Below are positions 8,658 to 17,715 of a DNA stretch of 64,000 nt, piece by piece. Position numbers and translations under genes: made by a program. Origin of the DNA: Streptomyces sp. S.PNR 29 (GTDB lineage Bacteria; Actinomycetota; Actinomycetes; Streptomycetales; Streptomycetaceae); NCBI RefSeq assembly GCF_030386795.1, contig NZ_JANUQM010000005.1, forward strand, positions 372,001-436,000, given 5' to 3'. Under the pieces are notes generated by a model. The model made no database searches and was not told the origin of the DNA. It saw only the letters and a program-made list of their open reading frames with translations. The first letter of the stretch is position 1; each line of letters starts with the position of its first letter.

Positions 8658-10136
8658 GTGCAGCAGGGGGAATTGGTCGACCCGTTTCCGTCGGCGCGCG
8701 GGCGTCTGGCGAACGGTGCAATCAGCCGGCCCGCGATCGACTGGGAGCAGCGGTACCGCCGTGCCGTGATCACCAGCGATACCGTGGCCACCGCCTTCGT
8801 GGTGGCGGCTATCGGCAACTTCTTCGGGGCCCGGGACGCCGCCAACTGGCATGAGAAGTGGGGAATTCTCGCATTCGGCACCGAGCTGCTGGTGCTGGGG
8901 GCGCTTGCGGTGAGCCGGTCGTGGGCTCCTGCCGTGCTCGGCCAGGGCGCCGAGGAATTCCGCCGGCTCGGACGCTCACTGTTCATGGCGACCGTCGTAC
9001 TGGCGCTCGGCGGGATCGCCCTCACTTCGCGCAACATCAAACTCTGGATCTTCGTCGCGATCCCCGCGATCGCGCTCATCACCATGATCGCGCGGTATCT
9101 GCTGCGCCTCTGGCTGCACAAACAGCGGAAGGAAGGACGGTGTCTGAGACCGGTGCTCGCTGCCGGGAGCCCGGCCACCGTGCGCGACCTGATCACCCGA
9201 ACCCGCAAGTTCCCGCACCTCGGCTGGCGGGTGGACGCGGTGTGCACGACGGACGGTCTCGGGCTCGACGGTGACCAACTGGACGGAGTGCCGGTCGTCG
9301 GCCGGCTGGCGGAGGTCGCGGGCCATGTCCGCCGCGACGGCTACCGTGTCGTCGCCGTCACACCGGACCCGCACTGGTCACCGGACCGGCTGCAGCGGCT
9401 GGCGTGGAACCTCGAAGGCAGCGACGCCGAGATGGTCGTGGCCCCCGTCCTGATGGAGGTGGCCGGCCCCCGGCTGCACGTCGACGCGGTGCTCGGAATC
9501 CCGCTGCTGCGGGTCAGCATGCCGACCTTCACCGGGGGCCGCCGGGCGATCAAAGGGGTCGTCGACCGGATGGGCGCGGCGGTTCTGCTGATGCTGTTCG
9601 CACCGCTGATGGTGCTCATCGGGCTGCTGGTGCTGGCGGACAGCCGGGGCGGGGTGTTCTACCGCCAGCGCAGGGTCGGCAAGGACGGCCGCGAGTTCAC
9701 CATTCTCAAGTTCCGCACCATGGTCGCCGGAGCTCACGGGGCACGTGCCGAGCTGGCCGACCGCAACGAGGGCGCCGGCCCGCTGTTCAAGCTCCGCCGG
9801 GATCCGCGGGTGACCCGGGTGGGAGCGGTGCTGCGCCGGTACTCGATCGACGAGCTCCCGCAGCTCTTCAACGTACTCACCGGATCGATGTCGCTCGTCG
9901 GTCCGCGGCCTCCGCTACCGGAGGAGTCCGCCGCGTACGGCCCCGACATCCGGCGGCGGCTGCTGGTCAAGCCCGGACTCACCGGCCTGTGGCAGATCAG
10001 CGGACGCAGCGACCTGCCGTGGGAAGAGGCGGTCCGCCTCGACCTGCGGTACGTGGAGGACTGGTCGCTCGCCCTGGACGCGGTGATCTTGTGGAAGACG
10101 CTGCGCGCGGTGATCCATGGGCAGGGGGCCTACTGA
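8658..10136 (+). CDS. priming polyprenyl-phosphate sugar-1-phosphate transferase
   Basis: Starts polysaccharide assembly by moving a sugar-1-phosphate from a nucleotide sugar to undecaprenyl phosphate on the inner membrane face; 492 aa. The GTG start sits after a run of seven G and gives VQQGELVDPF; upstream codons look non-coding. Four or five N-terminal membrane spans (about residues 35-165) are followed by a degenerate Rossmann-like segment. From about residue 297 comes the catalytic bacterial sugar transferase domain: a membrane hairpin, then QRRVGKDGREFTILKFRTM, RRYSIDELPQLFNVLTG, SLVGPRPPLP and KPGLTGLWQISGRS. This is the WbaP/CpsE architecture. It heads the co-directional cluster, as expected for the initiating enzyme. 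Confidence 0.93.
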   Translation: MQQGELVDPFPSARGRLANGAISRPAIDWEQRYRRAVITSDTVATAFVVAAIGNFFGARDAANWHEKWGILAFGTELLVLGALAVSRSWAPAVLGQGAEEFRRLGRSLFMATVVLALGGIALTSRNIKLWIFVAIPAIALITMIARYLLRLWLHKQRKEGRCLRPVLAAGSPATVRDLITRTRKFPHLGWRVDAVCTTDGLGLDGDQLDGVPVVGRLAEVAGHVRRDGYRVVAVTPDPHWSPDRLQRLAWNLEGSDAEMVVAPVLMEVAGPRLHVDAVLGIPLLRVSMPTFTGGRRAIKGVVDRMGAAVLLMLFAPLMVLIGLLVLADSRGGVFYRQRRVGKDGREFTILKFRTMVAGAHGARAELADRNEGAGPLFKLRRDPRVTRVGAVLRRYSIDELPQLFNVLTGSMSLVGPRPPLPEESAAYGPDIRRRLLVKPGLTGLWQISGRSDLPWEEAVRLDLRYVEDWSLALDAVILWKTLRAVIHGQGAY

Positions 10137-10218
10137 TGCGCGGGGGGTTGCAACTCGACGGTCCCGCCGACGCGTGGACCGCAGGCCGCAAGGGCCTGCC
10201 TGGGGGGAGGAACGGGTC

Positions 10219-11524
<1,306 letters not shown>

Positions 11525-11535
<11 letters not shown>

Positions 11536-12823
11536 CACGTCTTTCGGTGACACGACTTTCGGTGACACAGCCGGCGGCGACCGGCCGGCCCGGCGCGCGC
11601 TGATTCTGGTGGAGAACCTGTCGGTGCCGTTCGACCGGCGGGTGTGGCAGGAGTGCACGACGCTGCGCGACGCGGGCTGGGAGGTGCACGTCATCTGTCC
11701 CCGGGGGGAGAAGCGGGACACGGAGCCGGAGGCGGAGATCGACGGGGTGCGGATCCACCGCTACCCGTTGCGCGCGGCCACCGGAGGGCCGGCGGGCTAC
11801 CTGCGGGAGTACGGATCGGCGCTGTGGCACACGGCCCGGCTGGCCCGGAAGGTCGGCCCGGTCGACGTGGTCCACGCCTGCAACCCGCCCGACCTGCTGT
11901 TCCTGCCGGCACTGTGGCTGAAGCGGCGCGGCGCGCGGTTCGTCTTCGACCAGCACGACCTGGTACCCGAGTTGTACCTCTCCCGGTTCGGCCGCGGCGA
12001 GGATCTGCTCTACCGCGCCGTGTGCGCGCTGGAACGGCTGACCTACCGGGCCGCGGACGTCGTGCTCGCCACGAACGAGAGCTACCGGGACGTCGCGGTG
12101 CGCCGTGGCGGTCGACGCCCCGAGGACGTTTTCGTGGTGCGCAGCGCGCCCGCGGTCGACCGGTTCCGACCGGTGCCGCCCGAGCCGGAGTTGAAGCGCG
12201 GAAAGCCTCATCTGCTGTGCTACCTCGGCGTCATGGGCCCGCAGGACGGCGTCGACTACGCCTTGCGGGCCCTCGCGAAGCTGCGCGACGAGCTCGGGCG
12301 GCGGGACTGGCACGCGGTGTTCGTCGGCGCCGGCGACGCCTTCGACGCGATGGTGGAGCTGTCCCGGCGGCTCGGGCTCTCGGAGCAGGTGCAGTTCACC
12401 GGCCGCATTCCGGACGCCGACCTGGTGCGCTACCTGTCCACCGCGGACGTGTGCCTCTCCCCCGACCCGCGCAATCCGCTCAACGACGTGTCGACCATGA
12501 ACAAGGTCCTGGAGTACATGGCGATGGGCCGGCCGATCGTCTCGTTCGACCTGAAGGAGGCGCGAGTCTCCGCCGGTGACGCCGCCGTCTACGCGCCCGC
12601 CGACGACGAGGCCGAGTTCGCCGGGCTCATCGCGGCGCTGCTGGACGATCCGGAGCAGCGGGCCCGGATGGGCAAGCTCGGCCAGGAGCGGATCAGCGGG
12701 CCGCTGTCCTGGCGGAACTCGCAAGCGTCGCTGCTCGCCGCCTACGCCGCTGCCTGCCGTGTCCATGTTCCGGCTCGGCGGACGCGCCGGTCCGGGCACA
12801 GAGGAGGCAGCGCCGTTGAGTGA
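11525..12823 (+). CDS. GT4 glycosyltransferase
   Basis: Retaining glycosyltransferase with a GT-B fold; 432 aa. It uses a TTG start inside the end of the previous gene (11-bp overlap). The N-terminus is a 15-bp DNA tandem repeat giving GDTSF-GDTTF-GDT before the family domain begins at RRALILVENLSVPFDRRVWQ. Acceptor-domain features include HACNPPDLLFLPA and FDQHDLVPELY. The donor domain has LGVMGPQDGVDYALRA, FTGRIPDADLVRYL and the NKVLEYMAMGRPIV motif with the conserved Glu. It resembles WcaI/MshA-type enzymes of capsule clusters. Donor and acceptor are unknown. An internal start is possible because the repeat region is dispensable. Confidence 0.88.
11531..11569 (+). repeat. 15-bp tandem repeat at the start of the GT4 gene
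   Basis: Two full copies, GGTGACACGTCTTTC (11531-11545) and GGTGACACGACTTTC (11546-11560), then a partial third copy GGTGACACA (11561-11569). It spans the stop of the dehydrogenase gene and the first codons of the glycosyltransferase. A change in copy number would keep the frame. Confidence 0.85.
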
Positions 12824-14210
12824 TGAAACGATACGCCTGGTCACGATCGGGCGGATTCTCCGTCGGCGCCGGCGGCTTCTCGCCATCGTCGCCGTGGTGG
12901 GCGCGCTCGTCGGCTACGGCGCCTCTGTGCTGTTCCCGCCGAGTTACACGACGTCGGCATCGGTGCTGCTGGCGGGGCAGTGGGAGGAGCGCGAGCTGCT
13001 GACGCAGGCGGAGATCGCGACGAGTTCGGTGGTGGTCGACCGCGCGGCTGCCGCGCTCGGCTGGACCGGGGTCAGCGGCAGCGAGCTGCGGGATCGGGTG
13101 AGCGCCAAGGCCGCCAACGGGAACATCATCAAGATCTCGGGCACGGCCGACACCCCGGAGCGCGCGCAGCGGCTCTCCGACCAGGTGGCCCAGCAATTCG
13201 TCTCCTTCGCCGCGCGGATCGCGGGCGACAGCACCGACTCCGACGCTGCGGCGGGGACCGAGGCGCTGCGGCAGAAGGTGGCGCAGACCAACCGCCGCAT
13301 CACCGACCTGGCCGATGCGGCCGATCCGGGGCAGACCGTGGAGAGCGTGCAGGCCCGCACCGAGCTGGAGAAGCTGCGCACCACGCTGCAGGAGGCCATG
13401 CAGAAGCTGGACGAGGCCGACCCGGCGACCGACGAGGCCGACATGGTCGTCATGGGGCCGGCGGCCCGTCCGACCGGCGAGGCACCGCCGACCAGGGTGC
13501 AACTCATCGTCGCCGGGGCGCTGCTGTTCTTCCTGCTCGCGGTCATCGGCCATCTCGCCGCCGCACGGATGAGCCGCCGATTGCGCACCGAACCGGAGAT
13601 CGCCGCGGCGCTGGGCTCGGCCCTGCTGGGTACCGTCGACGTGCCTGGTGAACGGCCCGCGCGCCGGCCGAAGGGCCGTGGTCCGGGAGCCTGGATCCGC
13701 TGGCTGCTGGGCGTCGACACCCGGTGGGACGTACCGACTCCGCAGCCGTCCGACGAGGCCGGCAGGCAGATCCGCTACCGGCGGGTGTGCGCTCGTCTCC
13801 GGGATCAGCTGCCGGCTCCCCGACGGCTGCTGGTTGTCGTCCCGGACGGCGACGAGATCGCCCGCCGGGCCGCCGGGCAGCTCGTCGCCGAGGCCGAGAG
13901 CGACGCTTCCCCAAGCTCGTCGAGCAGGGGGAACCCCATGCTGCGAGTGGTGGGTGTTTCGGTGTCCCGGCCGCTGGTGCCGGACCGCGACAACGAGTCC
14001 GGTGCCCTGGTCGTGCTCAGCGCGGGCAGCTGGACCGCGGGGGAGCTCGCCGGCCTCGCCGAGGCGTGTGCGGACGCAGGACATGAGGTCGTCGGCACCG
14101 TCCTCGCCGGCACGGTCCGGGCCCGTCCGAAGCGGACTGCCGGCGATCCTCCGCATCTCGCCAGGCCGGCGATCGCGGTCGGCGACGACGCGAGGGTGGG
14201 TTCAGTGTGA
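12816..14210 (+). CDS. Wzz-type chain-length/polymerisation regulator 1
   Basis: Membrane polysaccharide co-polymerase homologue; 464 aa. The TTG start is preceded by GAGGAGG (12801-12807) and overlaps the previous stop. The first membrane span (LLAIVAVVGALVGYGASVLF) follows the Arg-rich RILRRRRRLL. A periplasmic helical region with coiled-coil character (about residues 45-215) includes TEALRQKVAQTNRRITDL. The second span is LIVAGALLFFLLAVIGHLAA. The cytoplasmic C-terminal domain resembles a tyrosine-kinase (CpsD/BY-kinase) fold, but where the P-loop should be it reads VVVPDGDEIARRAAGQL, with no GKS/T. A Streptomyces-type hairpin repeat is embedded in frame at residues about 364-373. Confidence 0.75.
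   Translation: MSDETIRLVTIGRILRRRRRLLAIVAVVGALVGYGASVLFPPSYTTSASVLLAGQWEERELLTQAEIATSSVVVDRAAAALGWTGVSGSELRDRVSAKAANGNIIKISGTADTPERAQRLSDQVAQQFVSFAARIAGDSTDSDAAAGTEALRQKVAQTNRRITDLADAADPGQTVESVQARTELEKLRTTLQEAMQKLDEADPATDEADMVVMGPAARPTGEAPPTRVQLIVAGALLFFLLAVIGHLAAARMSRRLRTEPEIAAALGSALLGTVDVPGERPARRPKGRGPGAWIRWLLGVDTRWDVPTPQPSDEAGRQIRYRRVCARLRDQLPAPRRLLVVVPDGDEIARRAAGQLVAEAESDASPSSSSRGNPMLRVVGVSVSRPLVPDRDNESGALVVLSAGSWTAGELAGLAEACADAGHEVVGTVLAGTVRARPKRTAGDPPHLARPAIAVGDDARVGSV
13907..13933. repeat. dispersed hairpin repeat embedded in a coding sequence (A)
   Basis: TTCCCC-AA-GCTCG-T-CGAGC-AG-GGGGAA: two nested perfect stems. From memory this resembles a hairpin element scattered between genes in Streptomyces chromosomes. 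Here it lies inside the Wzz-like gene and is translated as a Ser-rich insert (SPSSSSRG). Confidence 0.6.
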
Positions 14211-15760
14211 CGACGAGCAAGACTTCGGAGTCGTCGACCGCCGCTCCGCTGCTGGACCTGCAGGCGCTGGTGGCGGCGGTGCGCAGGCGCCACCGTCTCT
14301 GGTGCTCCTTGGCGCTGCTGGGGCTGCTCGCCGGCGCGGCCGTGGCGGTCCTGCTGCCGCCACCGCCGACCGCGGTGACCACGGTGCTGGTCGCGCATCA
14401 GGAGGACCAGCCGAACGACACCGGAACGCTGATCCGCACCGACGTGGAGCTGCTGGGTACCACGCGGATCGCCGAGAAGGCCCTGCGGTCCCTCAAGTCC
14501 CCGGAGAACCCCGAGGACTTCATGCGGGACTACCGGGGTGCCGGCTTGACCAACAACCTGCTGCAGATCACGGTGGCAGGTGACAGCGACGCGGAAGCGG
14601 TGGCCCGGGCCAAGGCGCTGGCCGATGCGTTCGTCGCGGACCATGTGAAGCGGATGCGGGAAGCCGCGAACGCCGAGGCCGAGGCCCTGCTCGACCAGCG
14701 TGACCGCATGCGGGGCGAGCTCGCCGAGGTCAACAAGGCCATCGGAGACCGATCGCCGGAGAGCGACCCGAAGGCGTCGGCGAGCATGGAGACGCTCTTC
14801 GCCCGCCGGGCCGAACTCAACTCGCGGATCGCCGATTTCGACCAGCGCGCCGCGGAGGCGCGCACCGGCACGCCCAAGGTCATCGCCGGCACACAGATCG
14901 TGGACGCGCCGCGCGCGGTGCGACACTCCCTGCCCAAGGCCGCTGCCACCGACGCCGCGATCGGGCTCGTCCTCGGGCTCGTCCTCGGGCTCGTGCTGGC
15001 CGCGGTCGGCACGGTGGTGGCGGACCGCCCCGTGCTGCGCCGGGACATCGCGGCGAACCTGGGCGCCTCGGTCATCGCGGAACTGCCCCGCCGGTCGGGC
15101 AGGCTGTGGCAGCGCCGACGGACCCGGGCGGCACACGAACGGCTCACCACGACACTGGCCCGCACCGTGCGCGGCTCCGCGGATCCGGTGTCGTTGCTGG
15201 AACTGGGCTGTGCGCGCAGCACGAGCGTGATCGCGCTGAACGTCGCCAGGGCTCTGGCGGCGGAGGGGCCAGTGGTCGTCATCGACGGTCTGCCCGGCCC
15301 GCAGTTCGCAGGCCGCCGCCAGAAGCCAGGAGACCCCACCGTGGTCAGCGGCGAGCGTGCCGCGACCGTGCCGCCTCAGCAGCGCCGGCTCGGGGTCGGT
15401 TCGGTCGCGCCCGGCACGGCGTGGACCGACCTCCAGTACCTCGGTGGCCAGACCGTGCTCGTCGTGCGCGCCGGGCACGGCAGCGCCACATGGCTGCACA
15501 CCGTGGCACGGCAGCTGGCGGACCAGCGCATCCCGGTGATCGGGGTGGTGCTGATCGACCCCGATCCGCGTGACCGGACCGACGGCACGCTGTGGGACGG
15601 GCTGCACATCGCGCTGCGGGGCCAGAGCGAGCGGCTGGCCCGGCAGAACGGTGGGGGTACCTCCCACGCCGTTCAGGCAGTGGGGGAGGGCCAGGTGCGG
15701 AACGAGCGGCTGCCGATGTGGGCCGCACGAGTCCCGGACAGCGACCAGGAGGCGCGGTAG
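14207..15760 (+). CDS. Wzz-type chain-length regulator 2 with degenerate kinase domain
   Basis: Second polysaccharide co-polymerase homologue; 517 aa; its GTG start overlaps the previous stop by 4 bp. Span 1 is WCSLALLGLLAGAAVAVLLP. The periplasmic region has long helices (residues about 110-225, for example EAEALLDQRDRMRGELAEVN). Span 2 is built from three GLVL units. The C-terminal domain (about 300-500) is laid out like a BY-kinase: the Walker A position reads LGCARSTSVIALNVARAL, without Lys, and the Walker A'-like strand reads PVVVIDGLPG. No Tyr cluster is seen at the C-terminus. It is probably a non-catalytic scaffold. A dispersed repeat is embedded near the end (residues about 480-494). 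Confidence 0.75.
   Translation: MTTSKTSESSTAAPLLDLQALVAAVRRRHRLWCSLALLGLLAGAAVAVLLPPPPTAVTTVLVAHQEDQPNDTGTLIRTDVELLGTTRIAEKALRSLKSPENPEDFMRDYRGAGLTNNLLQITVAGDSDAEAVARAKALADAFVADHVKRMREAANAEAEALLDQRDRMRGELAEVNKAIGDRSPESDPKASASMETLFARRAELNSRIADFDQRAAEARTGTPKVIAGTQIVDAPRAVRHSLPKAAATDAAIGLVLGLVLGLVLAAVGTVVADRPVLRRDIAANLGASVIAELPRRSGRLWQRRRTRAAHERLTTTLARTVRGSADPVSLLELGCARSTSVIALNVARALAAEGPVVVIDGLPGPQFAGRRQKPGDPTVVSGERAATVPPQQRRLGVGSVAPGTAWTDLQYLGGQTVLVVRAGHGSATWLHTVARQLADQRIPVIGVVLIDPDPRDRTDGTLWDGLHIALRGQSERLARQNGGGTSHAVQAVGEGQVRNERLPMWAARVPDSDQEAR
14963..14998 (+). repeat. 12-bp tandem repeat encoding part of a membrane span
   Basis: GGGCTCGTCCTC twice (14963-14986), then GGGCTCGTGCTG (14987-14998), giving GLVL three times in the second membrane span of the Wzz-like protein. 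Replication slippage here would change the span length by four residues. Confidence 0.85.
15646..15688. repeat. dispersed hairpin repeat embedded in a coding sequence (B)
   Basis: The sequence from GAACGGTGGGGG to GTGGGGGAGG contains overlapping hairpins: GGTGGGGGTACC against its near-complement, and CCTCCCAC against GTGGGGGAGG. It resembles the CCTCCCACTGCC-type repeat common in Streptomyces intergenic regions (from memory). It is translated as GGGTSHAVQAVGEG near the end of the second Wzz-like protein. Confidence 0.65.
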
Positions 15761-15763
15761 GAC

Positions 15764-17698
15764 ATGTGTGGCATCGCAGGCGCATACCGATGGCCGGACG
15801 GGAAGGCCGTGACCGACCGGCTCACCGACACCCTCGCCCACCGCGGCCCGGACGGGGCGGGCCGGTACAGCCACCCGGCCGGTGACGGCGAAGTGCACCT
15901 CGGGCACCGCCGGCTGGCCATCATCGACCTGTCCGGGACCGGCGCCCAGCCGATGGTCTCGGGCGGCCTCGCCCTGACGTACAACGGTGAGCTGTACAAC
16001 GCGCCGGAGCTGCGTGCCGAGCTGGCAGCCGCCGGGGTGCGCTTCCGCGGTACCTCCGACACCGAGGTGCTCCTTGAGGCCTGGCGGCGCTGGGGCACGG
16101 ACTGCCTGCCCCGGCTGCGCGGCATGTTCGCGTTCGCGGTCTTCGACGAGCGCACCGGTGATCTGGTGCTCGCCCGCGACCAGCTCGGCATCAAGCCGCT
16201 GTTCCTGCTCCGGCGCGGCGAGGGCCTGGTGTTCGCCTCCGAGCTCAAGGCGCTCGCCGCCGCGACCGGCGGGTCGCTGGAAGTGGACCATGCGGCGCTG
16301 GTGGCCTCGTTGCTGTACTACTGGGTGCCGGACTCGCGCTGCGCGTTCCGCGAAGCGGAGAAGCTGCCGCCGGGGAGCTGGCTCAGGTGCCGGCCCGACG
16401 GCCGGGTGGAGCGCGGCCGGTTCTGGCATCTGAGGGACGTCGCCGCCGAGGGCCGGGAGCGGGCCCGCAGCGGCGAGCGGCCGGACCTGGCCGCCATCGT
16501 CGAGGAGTCGACCCGGCGCCACCTGCTCTCCGACGTACCCGTGGCGACCTTCCTGTCCGGCGGCCTCGACTCCAGTTACCTGACCGCGCTGGCGGCCCGC
16601 CACCAGCCAGGGATCTCGGCTTACACGATCGGATTCCGTGCTCAGGACGCCAAGTTCGAGGCGATGCCGGACGACCTGCGCTATGCCCGGCAGGTGGCCG
16701 AGCGGTTCGGCGTCGACCTGCACGAGATCGAGATCGCCCCGAATGTGCTCGACCTGCTGCCGCAGATGACGTACCACCTGGACGAGCCGATCGGCGACCC
16801 CGCCGCGATCAACACCTTCCTGATCTGCTCGGCCGCCCGGGAGGCCGGGGTCAAGGTGATGCTCTCGGGGATGGGCGCCGACGAACTGTTCGCCGGTTAC
16901 CGCAAGCACCTGGCCAACCTGGTCGCGCTGCGCTACCAGCGCGTGCCGCGACCCCTGCGGCGAGGGGTGTCCAGGGCAGTGGACCGGCTGCCGGTCGCGA
17001 CGAGCCGCCGGGGGTACCGGTCGGTGCGCTTCGCGAAGCGGTTCCTCTCCTTCGCCGATCTGCCGGAGGAGACCGCGTTCCGGCGCAGCTACACCATGTA
17101 CGACCGGGACGAGCTGCTCGCCCTGATCGATCCGGACCTGGCCCAGGCGGTCGAGGACGTGCTGACCGAGCACGCGGACATCTACCGGGACAACGACCTC
17201 GACGACTTCGTCAACCGCATGTGCCTGGGCGACGCCCGGATGTTCCTGCCGGGCCTGAACCTCGCCTACACGGACCGGTCGAGCATGGCCGCGTCGACCG
17301 AGGTGCGGGTGCCGTATGTGGACGTCGAGGTGGTCAAGGCGGCGTTCGCCGTCCCCGGTGATCGCAAGATCGTCGGACGGCAGGGCAAGGCAGTCCTCAA
17401 GGAGGCGGCCGGCTCGATCCTGCCCCGGGAGATCGTGTACCGGCCCAAGGGCCTGTTCAGCGCCCCGCTGCGCGCCTGGATGAGCCGGGATCTGGCACCG
17501 CTGGTGCGCGAGGTGGTCAACGACGGCGAGCTCGTCCGCTCCGGGTTCCTGCGCCGCGACGCGCTTCGGCGGCTCGTCGCCGAGGACGCCGCCGGGCATC
17601 GGGACTTCTCCAAGCATCTGTGGCACGTGCTGACCCTTGAGTACTGGTATCGCGGCGCGACCTCCGGGTCCGGCCAGAACTCTCCCTTGACGGCGTAG
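15764..17698 (+). CDS. asnB: asparagine synthase (glutamine-hydrolysing)
   Basis: ATP-dependent amidotransferase; 644 aa. The mature N-terminus would expose Cys2 (MCGIAGAY), the class-II glutaminase nucleophile. GATase features include RGPDGAGRY, HRRLAIIDLSG and YNGELYN. The synthetase domain starts near residue 245, with the PP-loop SGGLDSS (about 264-270), YTIGFR, LSGMGADELFAGY and a C-terminal YRPKGLFSAPL. Such enzymes recur in exopolysaccharide and O-antigen clusters, where some are thought to amidate uronic acids; with a uronate-forming dehydrogenase two steps upstream, that role is attractive but inferred. It is separated from the previous gene by 3 bp. Confidence 0.9.
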   Translation: MCGIAGAYRWPDGKAVTDRLTDTLAHRGPDGAGRYSHPAGDGEVHLGHRRLAIIDLSGTGAQPMVSGGLALTYNGELYNAPELRAELAAAGVRFRGTSDTEVLLEAWRRWGTDCLPRLRGMFAFAVFDERTGDLVLARDQLGIKPLFLLRRGEGLVFASELKALAAATGGSLEVDHAALVASLLYYWVPDSRCAFREAEKLPPGSWLRCRPDGRVERGRFWHLRDVAAEGRERARSGERPDLAAIVEESTRRHLLSDVPVATFLSGGLDSSYLTALAARHQPGISAYTIGFRAQDAKFEAMPDDLRYARQVAERFGVDLHEIEIAPNVLDLLPQMTYHLDEPIGDPAAINTFLICSAAREAGVKVMLSGMGADELFAGYRKHLANLVALRYQRVPRPLRRGVSRAVDRLPVATSRRGYRSVRFAKRFLSFADLPEETAFRRSYTMYDRDELLALIDPDLAQAVEDVLTEHADIYRDNDLDDFVNRMCLGDARMFLPGLNLAYTDRSSMAASTEVRVPYVDVEVVKAAFAVPGDRKIVGRQGKAVLKEAAGSILPREIVYRPKGLFSAPLRAWMSRDLAPLVREVVNDGELVRSGFLRRDALRRLVAEDAAGHRDFSKHLWHVLTLEYWYRGATSGSGQNSPLTA

Positions 17699-17715
17699 AG
17701 ACAAGAGGACTTCGG

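Noticed and set aside
13805..17704. 1299-codon open frame on the minus strand
   Set aside because: It is a shadow of the Wzz-like and asparagine synthase genes. The translation is Arg/Gly/His-rich with no domain, and the plus-strand products are clear.
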